NCBI GenBank assembly: GCA_001797935.1
Contig: MGQT01000012.1
Coordinates: 1-9,564 of the forward strand
DNA from: Deltaproteobacteria bacterium RBG_16_54_18
Lineage (GTDB): Bacteria; Desulfobacterota; B13-G15; RBG-16-54-18
Length of the DNA: 9,564 bases
Direction of reading: 5' to 3'
The translations under genes were made by a program, and so were the position numbers. The notes under the pieces were generated by a model. It was not told the origin of the DNA and ran no database searches. It worked only from the letters and a program-made list of their open reading frames with translations. Numbering within the stretch: position 1 is the first letter of the stretch; every line of letters starts with the position of its first letter. Of this stretch, positions 1-6,688 are shown one piece after another.

Positions 1-76
1 CGTCCTTCTCTTTTGCATCCGCTTCCAAAGGTATATCCGCCTCGCAATAGGGACAGGTCGTCTCGTTTTTTGCCAT
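1..76 (-). CDS. Small zinc-ribbon protein, N-terminal part only (cut by window edge)
   Basis: The first 25 codons begin at an ATG on the minus strand and run off the left edge. The start has a good ribosome-binding site, GAGGAGGGAAGAGG directly before the ATG. The visible peptide starts MAKNETTCPYCEADIPLEAD, so it carries one CxxC knuckle at residues 8-11. Acidic proteins that open with CPxC and a short beta-like segment are often small zinc ribbons, including the LysW/ArgW amino-group carriers, which have a second CPxCG knuckle about 20 residues later. That second half lies outside the window. The zinc-ribbon reading is fairly safe; the LysW comparison is only a resemblance. The gene would be transcribed away from the acyl-CoA synthetase, after its probable terminator. 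Confidence 0.6.
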   Translation of the reverse strand, partial: MAKNETTCPYCEADIPLEADAKEKD

Positions 77-107
77 CCTCTTCCCTCCTCGGCTTGCTTA
101 TTGCCCG

Positions 108-473
108 CTACACGCCCGCACGTCGTCTCAGTATAGCATAGATCAACCGTACCTGCCAGGTCGTGTACTCCATCACTATTATGAGACAAATAGGCAGGTG
201 GGAGGTAGTGAGCATCGACAATGCCATTACTATCACATCCCGCGCCGTAAAATGGTTGAGCATCACCCCCGGTAGAGGCAGAATATCCAAGGTGCCCACC
301 TCTACTCAATCCCCCGGCGATAAGGGCTTGTATTCCTCGGGCTTGCGGACGGCATACTGCCTCCTCACCCTCTTCTGGGCCGCTATCCTCCGCCTTACCG
401 GATAACTCACCCCCGGCATACGGTAAAACCTTATTGAATCCTTTGGCTGTACTAAAAACCTGCACGGCGACAT
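108..473 (-). other. Unrecognised reading frame interrupted by one in-frame TGA
   Basis: On the minus strand, one frame is open from an ATG at 473 to a TAG at 108 except for a single TGA at 306-308. The first part is 55 residues and very basic, with an Arg/Lys-rich stretch near residues 26-44. After the TGA the same frame continues VEVGTLDILPLPGV and includes a hydrophobic stretch (VIVMALSMLTTSHLPICLII) before the end. The ATG at 473 has a GGGGAG only 2 bases upstream; a second in-frame ATG at 419 has AAGG 9 bases upstream. I recognise no family. It may be a gene with a premature stop, two unrelated chance frames, or a read-through product. It occupies most of the 418-bp stretch 77-494, which otherwise holds no gene I can support. 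Confidence 0.25.
272..305 (-). repeat. Perfect 7-bp inverted repeat (stem-loop) just after the in-frame TGA
   Basis: Read on the minus strand, the TGA at 308-306 is followed immediately by GTAGAGG, 20 bases, then CCTCTAC, a perfect 7-bp stem. Four more inner pairs (UGGG with UCUG, mostly wobble) could extend it to about 11 bp with a 12-base loop. It is not followed by a T-run, so it is not an obvious terminator. Its position directly downstream of an in-frame TGA is what makes it notable. Confidence 0.4.
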
Positions 474-494
474 AACTCCCCTTTATATAAACAA

Positions 495-519
495 GGGGCC
501 CCAAATTACTGCAGGCCCC
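495..519 (-). terminator. Probable Rho-independent terminator of the acyl-CoA synthetase operon
   Basis: On the minus strand, GGGGCC (519-514), a 13-base loop and GGCCCC (500-495) form a GC-only 6-bp stem followed by TTGTTTATAT. It begins about 35 bases past the stop of the acyl-CoA synthetase. The downstream tract is T-rich rather than a pure T-run, so termination may be partial. Confidence 0.55.
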
Positions 520-554
520 CCCAACATAGAGGATTGCGCAGCTACAAATGCTAC

Positions 555-2138
555 TTACTGATTACTCCACGTGCCGTACTTCTCGCGCAAGACACGGTGC
601 AAAATCTTGCCCGTGCCTGTGCGCGGCATCTCTACATCCTTAATAAAGTCGATGGTCTTCGGGCGTTTGAAGCCAGCGATCTTGCCCTTGCAGAACTCGA
701 TGATTTCCTCGGCCAAGACTTCACTCGGCTCATGCCCTTGATGCAGAACCACGATCGCCTTTACCGACTCACCCCATTTTTTGTCTGGGACGCCGATCAC
801 CGCGACATCCTTGACCGCCCTATGCGCACCCATACAATTTTCCACTTCTGACGGATAGACGTTTTCGCCGCCGGTAATGATCATGTTCGCTTTCCTGTCC
901 ACGAGGTAGTAGTACCCGTCTTCATCACGGCGACACATGTCACCGGCACTAAACCACTCGCCGGAAAAGACTGATTTGGTCTTCTCGGGATCCTTCCAGT
1001 ACTCTCTGAAGATGGAAGGGGTGCGGGAATAGAGCTCACCCACCTCCCCATCAGGCACTTCTGCTCCCGTTTCATTGAGGATCTTGATTCTGTCGCTACC
1101 AAAGATCTCCTTCCCAATGGAACCGAGTTTCTTGAACTGATCCTCCGGTCGCAGCAACGTTACCAAACCAGCCTCGGTCGAACCATAAGCCTCCCAGAGT
1201 TCGGCGTTTTTGAAATGCTCCATGATGGCAACTTTAAGATCCTTCCTGGCTGGAGCCGAGGAGATGAGCAGTTGCCGGATGCTGCTCACATCATACTTAT
1301 TCTTTATCTCATCGGGCAAGGCCAACATCATGATGTAATGTGTCGGCACGAGTGAAGTAAACGTAATCTTGTACTCCGCCATGGTCCGCAGCATATCCTC
1401 GGGTTCAAAACTCATCATGTTGTAAATCATCACCGGTGCCGTCACCAGGGTATAGGCGTAGGAATAATAAACCGAATTGATATGGCACATGGGCATGACC
1501 AATAGAACCTTATCCGTTGGCAGAATTCCCATGTTGATGTCACTGTTATAGTACTGGCCGAAAACAGATTCGTGGGTCTTAACCACCCCTTTGGGACGCC
1601 CGGTGGTACCGGAGGTATACATGATAGTCCACATGTCGGCGGCGTCCACCATGCGCTCCGGCTCCTCGGGAGCGGCATTGGCCAGAAATTCTTCGTAGCC
1701 GATATATCCGTCCGGTACCGGGCCCTCACCGAGGTAAATATAATTATCCGTGGGTATGGTCGGCAGTTTTGCGCGCATACCGTTTATAATCTCCACAAAG
1801 GGTTCTTCGACGATAAATCCTTTACACTCGGCGTGATTGACGATGTACTCAATCTCCGGAGGCGCGAGACGAAACATGATGGGGACCATGACCTGGCCTC
1901 CCTTGGCGCAGCATCCGTAGATCTCCAGCCACTCGACACGGTTGTACGCGATAATGGCAAAACGATCCTGATATCCTACGCCTCGTTTCGTTAAGGCATT
2001 GGCAAGACGGCAGGTACGCGTATTCCACTCCTTGAACGTGAAACTTTTATTCTTATCCTGGCAGCCGAGCTTATCGGGGTAATTGATGGCATTCATCTTC
2101 AGAATAGTCCCTACATGCATCCATTTGCTAATCGTCAT
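555..2138 (-). CDS. AMP-dependent acyl-CoA synthetase/ligase (ANL superfamily)
   Basis: A complete 527-residue adenylate-forming enzyme that activates a carboxylic acid with ATP and transfers it to CoA. The ANL motifs appear in order: the phosphate-binding loop YTSGTTGRPKG (174-184), YGSTEAG (318-324), GEWFSAGDM with the ribose-binding Asp400, the hinge region DRKANMIITGGENVYPSE (414-431), and PRTGTGK with the catalytic Lys511. All key residues are present and the length is normal for medium/long-chain or aromatic acyl-CoA ligases. The substrate cannot be read from sequence. The start is secure: AAGGAGGG lies 6 bases before the ATG. It follows the GlcD-like gene by 55 bp on the same strand with no promoter seen between, so the two are probably co-transcribed. 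It is likely cytoplasmic, with no signal peptide or membrane segment. Confidence 0.93.
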   Translation of the reverse strand: MTISKWMHVGTILKMNAINYPDKLGCQDKNKSFTFKEWNTRTCRLANALTKRGVGYQDRFAIIAYNRVEWLEIYGCCAKGGQVMVPIMFRLAPPEIEYIVNHAECKGFIVEEPFVEIINGMRAKLPTIPTDNYIYLGEGPVPDGYIGYEEFLANAAPEEPERMVDAADMWTIMYTSGTTGRPKGVVKTHESVFGQYYNSDINMGILPTDKVLLVMPMCHINSVYYSYAYTLVTAPVMIYNMMSFEPEDMLRTMAEYKITFTSLVPTHYIMMLALPDEIKNKYDVSSIRQLLISSAPARKDLKVAIMEHFKNAELWEAYGSTEAGLVTLLRPEDQFKKLGSIGKEIFGSDRIKILNETGAEVPDGEVGELYSRTPSIFREYWKDPEKTKSVFSGEWFSAGDMCRRDEDGYYYLVDRKANMIITGGENVYPSEVENCMGAHRAVKDVAVIGVPDKKWGESVKAIVVLHQGHEPSEVLAEEIIEFCKGKIAGFKRPKTIDFIKDVEMPRTGTGKILHRVLREKYGTWSNQ

Positions 2139-2193
2139 GGTCTGCCCTCCTTGCGTGCGTCGCGGCCGTAGCGCCGTAGTAACCTAGACACGT

Positions 2194-3576
2194 CTATTGC
2201 TCCCAGATCTTACCAGGGTTGAGAATATTATGGGGATCGACGATTCGTTTAATACCCTTCATCATCTCGATGGCCAGGGGATCCATGGCCTTTTTGATAA
2301 ATTTCTTTTTTTCCAGGCCGATGCCGTGCTCACCGGAGACCACGCCCCCGATCTCAACCGCGTACGAGATGATCTCCTCCATGGTCTTCTCGGCTTGCTC
2401 ATATTCTTTTTTCTTTTTGATATTGGTCAATAGGGCGGGGTGCAGGTTACCATCCCCCGCATGGCCGATGATGTTATACCCAATCCCCCGAGACTGGCAC
2501 AGTCCTTTAACCTTCCTGATAAAGTCGGGAATCTTATTGCGCGGCACCGTCACATCCTCCGCCATGACCGTCGGCGCGGCACTAAAGACCGCGGCAAATC
2601 CCGCGCGCCGGGCTGCCCAGTACCTATCCGCCTCTGCCTGATCTTTTGCCACCCGTACCTCTTTGGCGCCGAAGCGTTTACAGACCTCTTCTACCTGTTT
2701 GGCCTCCTTCTCCACTGCCTCGGGGATACCGTCTACCTCGAAGATGAGCACTGCGTCGGCGTCTTTGGGCAGCCCCATGGGAGCAAGTCGCTCAATGCTG
2801 TTGATCACCCAGTTGTCCAGGAGCTCGATCTTGCCCGGCACGACGCCGCTGGAGAGCACCCGGTAGACCGTCTCACCGGCAACGGCTACGTCGTCAAAGA
2901 CCGCCATCAGCGTCTTTTTTGCCGGGGGCATCGGTTTGAGCATGAGGTGCGCCTTCGTAATCACGCCGAGGGTCCCCTCTGATCCGGTAAAAAGCATGGT
3001 AAGATCGTATCCCTGTACGTTTTTCATCGTCAGGCTTCCCAGGTGTACCACGTCACCCGTGGGCAGGACCACCTCGAGACCCAGGACATACTGCTTGGTC
3101 ACCCCATATTTGACGCATGCGGGGCCGCCGGCGTTCTCGCCGATTACCCCGCCCATGGTCGCCCCCAAGAAACTTTGGGGATCAGGCGGGAAAAAGAGTT
3201 TCTCTTTGGCCAACGCGGCATTGAGGTCCATTAGAACCACGCCGGGCTCCACCGATGCCGTCAGATTTTCCTTGTCGATCGTCAGAATCTTGTTCATTTT
3301 CGTCGTGCAGAGGACGATCCCACCCTTGATCGGTATGGAACCGCCGCTGACATTGGTCCCTCCCCCGCGCGGCGTGACGGGAATTTTGTTTTTATCGGCA
3401 AGCTTGAGTATCGCCGCCACCTCCTCGGTTGAGGTAGGGAAAACTACCACATCCGGCTCGTGAATCCAGGAAGTAGTTCCATCGTAGGCATAGGAAGCAA
3501 GGTCTTCCTTTTTGGTGAGGACATCTTGTTTCCCCACGATCTTTTGCAGATCTTTGATGATTTTCGTCGCTACCAT
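2194..3576 (-). CDS. GlcD-like FAD-linked 2-hydroxyacid dehydrogenase (glycolate/D-lactate dehydrogenase family)
   Basis: A 460-residue flavoprotein of the vanillyl-alcohol-oxidase/PCMH class. The N-terminal FAD-binding half shows PRGGGTNVSGG (69-79) and GYDLTMLFTGSEGTLG (189-204). The C-terminal FAD-oxidase domain shows GHAGDGNLHP (371-380), GEHGIG (415-420) and DPHNILNPGK (447-456), the usual substrate/flavin region. Family members oxidise D-lactate, glycolate or other 2-hydroxyacids and pass electrons to a GlcF-type iron-sulfur subunit, an electron-transfer flavoprotein or quinone. No such partner is in the window. I chose the ATG at 3576 because AGGAGG lies 6 bases upstream; an in-frame start at 3609 would add 11 residues but falls at the predicted transcription start. 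It is the first gene of an operon with the acyl-CoA synthetase. The exact substrate is unknown. Confidence 0.92.
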   Translation of the reverse strand: MVATKIIKDLQKIVGKQDVLTKKEDLASYAYDGTTSWIHEPDVVVFPTSTEEVAAILKLADKNKIPVTPRGGGTNVSGGSIPIKGGIVLCTTKMNKILTIDKENLTASVEPGVVLMDLNAALAKEKLFFPPDPQSFLGATMGGVIGENAGGPACVKYGVTKQYVLGLEVVLPTGDVVHLGSLTMKNVQGYDLTMLFTGSEGTLGVITKAHLMLKPMPPAKKTLMAVFDDVAVAGETVYRVLSSGVVPGKIELLDNWVINSIERLAPMGLPKDADAVLIFEVDGIPEAVEKEAKQVEEVCKRFGAKEVRVAKDQAEADRYWAARRAGFAAVFSAAPTVMAEDVTVPRNKIPDFIRKVKGLCQSRGIGYNIIGHAGDGNLHPALLTNIKKKKEYEQAEKTMEEIISYAVEIGGVVSGEHGIGLEKKKFIKKAMDPLAIEMMKGIKRIVDPHNILNPGKIWEQ

Positions 3577-3613
3577 CCCTATCCTCCTCTCTGAGGACCA
3601 TGTTGTCATGCAT

Positions 3614-3641
3614 AGTTTACCCCATCGGCATTGCCTGTCAA
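3614..3641 (-). promoter_or_regulatory. Sigma70-like promoter for the GlcD-like/acyl-CoA synthetase operon
   Basis: On the minus strand a perfect TTGACA (3641-3636) is followed after 16 bases by TAAACT (3619-3614). This predicts a transcript starting near 3607, a leader of about 30 bases, and translation from the ATG at 3576. Confidence 0.6.
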
Positions 3642-3652
3642 GCTGGGCGTCG

Positions 3653-3682
3653 ATAAAAAAACAGGGTTATGCAGACGACCCT
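3653..3682 (-). terminator. Weak terminator-like hairpin facing away from trxB
   Basis: On the minus strand AGGGT (3682-3678), a 10-base loop and ACCCT (3667-3663) are followed by G and seven or more T residues. The stem is only 5 bp. It lies between the two divergent promoters and could stop antisense transcripts coming out of trxB before they reach the GlcD-like operon. It may also be chance. Confidence 0.3.
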
Positions 3683-3726
3683 TGGACACGGGTATGAAAA
3701 GATTATCGAGCAGGAAGTAAGAACGT

Positions 3727-3755
3727 TTGACAAACCGATCACAAGATTCGATAAT
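3727..3755 (+). promoter_or_regulatory. Sigma70-like promoter for the trxB operon
   Basis: A perfect TTGACA (3727-3732), a 17-base spacer and GATAAT (3750-3755) make a near-consensus promoter. Transcription would start near 3762, leaving almost no leader for an ATG at 3767 but a normal leader for the ATG at 3791. Confidence 0.65.
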
Positions 3756-3790
3756 ACAGGAGCCGAATGATTGAGGAGGAACCAATCCGC

Positions 3791-4714
3791 ATGCAAGAAT
3801 ATCACGTAATCATCATTGGCGGTGGCCCTGCAGGGCTGACTGCAGGACTCTACGCCGCACGGGCTCATCTGAGCACGGTCCTGCTTGAGGCCATGATCCC
3901 GAGCGGGCAGGCCTACATGGCGGAACGGATTGAAAATTATCCCGGCTTTCCCGACGGCATTTCGGGGCGGGAATTAGTTGAGCGCTTTGTGCGGCAGGCG
4001 ACAACGTCCGGCCTGGAGATCAGACAATTCAACAAGGTGGAAAGTGTCGCACGTGCTGGGAAGACAATCATAATCGAAGCGGGGGGGGGACAATTTTCAA
4101 CTGCTGCCCTTATCATCGCGAGCGGCGCTCAGGCCAATACCTTGGGGATACCCGGAGAGGACATATACACCGGCAAGGGGATCTCCTATTGCGCTACGTG
4201 TGACGGTGCCTTTTTTAAAAACCAGGAGGTGGCCGTTGTCGGCGGAGGAGATACCGCCCTGGAGGACGCCCTCTATCTCAGCCGGCTCGCCCACAAGGTA
4301 TATGTAATACATCGCCGCGATGAGTTGCGGGCGCAGAAGATCCTCCAGCAGCGGGCATTGGAAAATCCTGCAATCGAGGTAATCTGGAACACCGTGATCA
4401 TAGAAATCAAGGGAACAGAAATGGTAAAGACCGTCGTCATCGAAAACAAGGAAGGCGGTATAAAAAGAGAATTATCAATTAACGGGGTCTTCATTGCCGT
4501 CGGCCAGAGACCGAATACCGATTTTGTGCGGGGGATTGTGTCCCTCGATGAGCAGGGATACATCATCACCGATGCAGAGTGCGCGACCTCGGTACCCGGC
4601 ATTTTTGCCGCCGGCGACGTCAGGAAGAAAGGCTTACGGCAGATCGCGACCGCGGTCGGCGACGGCGCCCTGGCCGCAGCAGCCGCCGAACGATATATCG
4701 CCTTGAAGACATGA
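3791..4714 (+). CDS. trxB: Thioredoxin reductase (NADPH-dependent, low-molecular-weight type)
   Basis: A 307-residue flavoprotein that transfers electrons from NADPH through FAD and a redox disulfide to thioredoxin in the cytoplasm. Visible parts: FAD-binding GGGPAG (10-15), the redox-active CATC (134-137, in SYCATCDGAFF), the NAD(P)-binding GGGDTALEDA (151-160), the HRRDE signature (174-178) typical of NADPH preference, and the second FAD motif GIFAAGDV (270-277). Length is normal. The ATG at 3791 is preferred: GAGGAGGA lies 10 bases upstream, the promoter position agrees, and the protein then begins MQEYHVIIIGGG as in relatives. An upstream in-frame ATG at 3767 would translate that Shine-Dalgarno as Glu-Glu-Glu. 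A run of nine G residues (4081-4089) lies inside the reading frame. It is the first gene of a three-gene plus-strand operon. Confidence 0.94.
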   Translation: MQEYHVIIIGGGPAGLTAGLYAARAHLSTVLLEAMIPSGQAYMAERIENYPGFPDGISGRELVERFVRQATTSGLEIRQFNKVESVARAGKTIIIEAGGGQFSTAALIIASGAQANTLGIPGEDIYTGKGISYCATCDGAFFKNQEVAVVGGGDTALEDALYLSRLAHKVYVIHRRDELRAQKILQQRALENPAIEVIWNTVIIEIKGTEMVKTVVIENKEGGIKRELSINGVFIAVGQRPNTDFVRGIVSLDEQGYIITDAECATSVPGIFAAGDVRKKGLRQIATAVGDGALAAAAAERYIALKT

Positions 4715-4739
4715 ATGCGTAGTGCCAAGCAGGAATAAT

Positions 4740-5003
4740 GTGTCCTTCGAGCAACGCGATAAAGAAATGATGACAAAAAAAGAAGAAGAACTGCTCAAGC
4801 AGGGGTGGCAACGACGTTTTATCGCCTCGGAACCACGATTGAGCGAGATGATGGCAATGTATGAGGAAACGGGCTTTGAAGTACACCTTGAGCCTCTCGC
4901 TGCGGGAGAAGAACCGGATGAAGCTCAAGAAGAGTGTCGGGGGTGCAGAATTTGTTTCGCGGGGTTTGAGGATTTGTATCGGGTGATTTATACGCGGCGA
5001 TAA
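4740..5003 (+). CDS. Small conserved-looking protein with a CxxCxxC cluster, function unknown
   Basis: A short acidic protein of 78-87 residues between trxB and the LPS-kinase gene. From the ATG at 4767 it reads MMTKKEEELLKQGWQRRF, then SEPRLSEMMAMYEETGFEV, then a cluster ECRGCRICF (Cys57, Cys60, Cys63), and ends YRVIYTRR. The layout, a helix-rich start, a strand ending in VHLEPL, a cysteine cluster and a C-terminal strand, suggests a small metal-binding domain. This is inference from pattern only. The start is uncertain: GTG at 4740 has AGGA 5 bases upstream; ATG at 4767 fits the protein pattern but has a weak ribosome-binding site; GTG at 4722 is the longest option. It lies 25 bp after trxB and 25 bp before the next gene, so it is almost certainly co-transcribed with both. 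Confidence 0.75.
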   Translation: MSFEQRDKEMMTKKEEELLKQGWQRRFIASEPRLSEMMAMYEETGFEVHLEPLAAGEEPDEAQEECRGCRICFAGFEDLYRVIYTRR

Positions 5004-5028
5004 GGGGGCGCAGAAAGACAAAAAAAAG

Positions 5029-5910
5029 ATGATATCGGCACGGCTCACCATTCCGCACGGCTATCGGTTTTTGCACGAGGGGCGCAGGGAGATCCTGGTA
5101 CGCGAAGGTTATGAGGCGCGCCTGCGTCGTGCCGGACTACTTGCACCGTCCCAGCTCTGGGGAAAGCCCCCTCAGCCGAGTCGGGTAAGCGGGAGGGGAG
5201 AGGTATTCGTCGTCCCCTGCGGCCGAGAAACGGCAGCCGTCAGAAAGTATCGTCATGGGGGCTTATTGCGACGCGTGACCGGCGATCTCTTCTTCTTCGG
5301 CTCCCGTCCGTTACAGGAGCTCGTAGTTACGGAGCAGGCCAGAGCAGCAGGGGTACCCACCCTGGAGGTACTGGCCGCTATCCAGGAACGGGGATGGGGC
5401 GGCTGCTATCAAGGGTATCTCATCACCGCGTTTCTGCCTTCGGCAATCGATATGATTGCCTTCCTCGAGCGATTCCCGCACGACCAGAAGAGAAGGGCGA
5501 TCATCGAAAAGGCGGCGACAGCGGTCAAGACCATGCATAAGCGGGGTATCTATCACGCCGACCTCCACCTCAAGAACTTCTTGGTAGATGAGGCAAAAAA
5601 GTCGATGGTCTATGTAATAGATTTCGACAAATCTACCATCGCTACGCACCTCAACGCCGGCCGGCGGATAAAAAACCTTATGAGATTGGACAGATCAGCG
5701 GAAAAAATGAAGCGGCACGGCCTCCGGATCACCGGCAGGGAGAAACAGATATTCTGTCATACCTATGCAACGGGAGATCCCGAGATTCGTTCTGCCATGA
5801 AGACCTTCAAGGAACGCTATCACTGGTATACCGTGCGCTATCGCTCGGGATGGTGGCTGGCGAGGGTCTTCTACCCCCGTCACAACCCCTGGAAGAAATC
5901 AAGGACGTAG
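5029..5910 (+). CDS. Lipopolysaccharide kinase family protein (KdkA/WaaP-like)
   Basis: A 293-residue protein-kinase-fold enzyme of the family that phosphorylates Kdo or heptose in the LPS inner core on the cytoplasmic face of the membrane. Kinase elements: VRKYRHGG (71-78, with Lys73 as likely ATP-binding lysine), Glu97 in QELVV as the likely salt-bridge partner, the catalytic loop HADLHLKNFL (176-185, Asp178 and Asn183), and DFDKS (198-202) in place of DFG. All catalytic residues are present, so it should be active. The C-terminal 90 residues are strongly basic, which suits membrane binding. Which sugar it modifies cannot be read. It is the last gene of the trxB operon; the start has only a weak A-rich site upstream. 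Its last 31 bp overlap the 3' end of the opposite-strand hydrolase. Confidence 0.85.
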   Translation: MISARLTIPHGYRFLHEGRREILVREGYEARLRRAGLLAPSQLWGKPPQPSRVSGRGEVFVVPCGRETAAVRKYRHGGLLRRVTGDLFFFGSRPLQELVVTEQARAAGVPTLEVLAAIQERGWGGCYQGYLITAFLPSAIDMIAFLERFPHDQKRRAIIEKAATAVKTMHKRGIYHADLHLKNFLVDEAKKSMVYVIDFDKSTIATHLNAGRRIKNLMRLDRSAEKMKRHGLRITGREKQIFCHTYATGDPEIRSAMKTFKERYHWYTVRYRSGWWLARVFYPRHNPWKKSRT

Positions 5911-6512
5911 TCCGTTATGTGCGCTTCCATCCCCCACCAAAAGTGATCCGCTCCCGGACAGATGTGCATGGTCTTGGGCTCAGGCAAGGCGGCAAATAAC
6001 TCCTCCACCGGCAGGACGGGACAGATCAAATCTCGCTGTCCCGAGACGATGAGCTTCGGCCTTTCTTCTTCTTTGAGTACGGCAAAATCATATAGAGCAA
6101 CCGGCGGTGAGATGCACATGATGGCCTTTACCCTGTTATCGGCTGTTACCCCTTGTACCCCGACATACGCTCCAAAGGAGTATCCGAGCAGGTAGCAGTC
6201 ATGATCCGCCCCCGCCTCGCGCGCGATGAAATCAACGGCGCCGCGCACGTCCTTTACCTCACCCGCTCCCTCACCATATTCCCCCCTACTTCCGCCGACC
6301 CCGCGGAAATTAAAACGAAGAGTGGAAAACCCCTCCCGTGCCAGGGAACGCTGCAGGGCCTCGACCACATTGTTATGCATATCGCCGCCATAGAGGGGAT
6401 GGGGGTGGCATAACATGACCCATCGGCCTTCGTTCGCACCCTTGCCTTGATGTAAGAGCCCCTCCAGTTCCAGACCGTCTGCCGTGGGAAACGATACCTG
6501 TCCCTCCGTCAA
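5880..6512 (-). CDS. Alpha/beta hydrolase (serine hydrolase, COG2945/dienelactone-hydrolase-like)
   Basis: A 210-residue cytoplasmic alpha/beta hydrolase. It shows HPHPLYGGDMHNNVV (36-50), FNFRGVGGSRG (68-78), the nucleophile elbow GYSFGA with Ser112, a likely acid Asp161 in GQRDLICP, and the catalytic His190 in GADHFWWG. The HPHP and RGVG signatures are typical of the small COG2945 hydrolases, whose natural substrates are mostly unknown. It starts with TTG at 6512, and TTGA overlaps the TGA stop of the preceding zinc-ribbon reading frame by 3 bases; GGAG lies 5 bases before the start. Translation is therefore probably coupled to the gmhB/Trm112 frame. The 3' end runs 31 bp into the facing kinase gene. 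Confidence 0.88.
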   Translation of the reverse strand: MTEGQVSFPTADGLELEGLLHQGKGANEGRWVMLCHPHPLYGGDMHNNVVEALQRSLAREGFSTLRFNFRGVGGSRGEYGEGAGEVKDVRGAVDFIAREAGADHDCYLLGYSFGAYVGVQGVTADNRVKAIMCISPPVALYDFAVLKEEERPKLIVSGQRDLICPVLPVEELFAALPEPKTMHICPGADHFWWGMEAHITDYVLDFFQGL

Positions 6513-6688
6513 TCCTTCTCCTTATACGGAAGGGCTTCATCGATAAGCATCACCGGTATGTCGTCCTTGATGGGGTAGATGACCTTGCAGGTCTTGCAGA
6601 TAAGGCCGTCCCCTTTTTTTGCTAAGATGATGTCCCCCTTGCACTTGGGACAAGCCAAAATCTCCAACAGTTCCTTCTTGATCGCCAT
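6509..6688 (-). CDS. Trm112/YcaR-family small zinc-ribbon protein, probable internal translation start
   Basis: Internal to the gmhB frame, an ATG at 6688 is preceded at 6 bases by a perfect AAAGGAGG (6702-6695). From it, 59 residues form a typical Trm112-type protein: MAIKKELLEILACPKCKGD, a second knuckle CKTC, then YPIKDDIPVMLIDEA. Its zinc ligands correspond to residues 216, 219, 234 and 237 of the fused frame. In Gram-negative bacteria such proteins stand alone and are often found near LPS genes, as ycaR is in E. coli. Their bacterial role is unsettled; in eukaryotes Trm112 activates methyltransferases. The intact ribosome-binding site suggests the free protein is made whatever happens to the fusion. 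Confidence 0.8.
   Translation of the reverse strand: MAIKKELLEILACPKCKGDIILAKKGDGLICKTCKVIYPIKDDIPVMLIDEALPYKEKD

Noticed and set aside
131..160. Possible sigma54 or sigma70 promoter for the left-edge zinc-ribbon gene (TGGCAG...TATACT on the minus strand)
   Set aside because: The spacing does not fit the sigma54 -24/-12 pattern, and the -35 match for sigma70 is weak; only the TATACT is reasonable.
163..405. An 80-codon plus-strand frame in the left non-coding stretch
   Set aside because: No recognised domain, no Shine-Dalgarno site, and it overlaps the opposite frame 108-473. It cannot be supported as a gene.
2139..2193. Possible promoter or regulatory RNA between the GlcD-like and acyl-CoA synthetase genes
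   Set aside because: The 55-bp gap has only the synthetase's ribosome-binding site; no -35/-10 pair or stable hairpin with a T-run is visible.
534..3463. Several plus-strand open frames of 60-180 codons opposite the acyl-CoA synthetase and the GlcD-like gene
   Set aside because: They lie entirely antisense to two strongly supported genes, have no recognisable motifs and no good ribosome-binding sites; they are shadows of the real coding frames.
3577..3609. Longer N-terminus for the GlcD-like protein
   Set aside because: The 11 extra codons begin at the predicted transcription start and have no ribosome-binding site, while AGGAGG sits correctly before the ATG at 3576.
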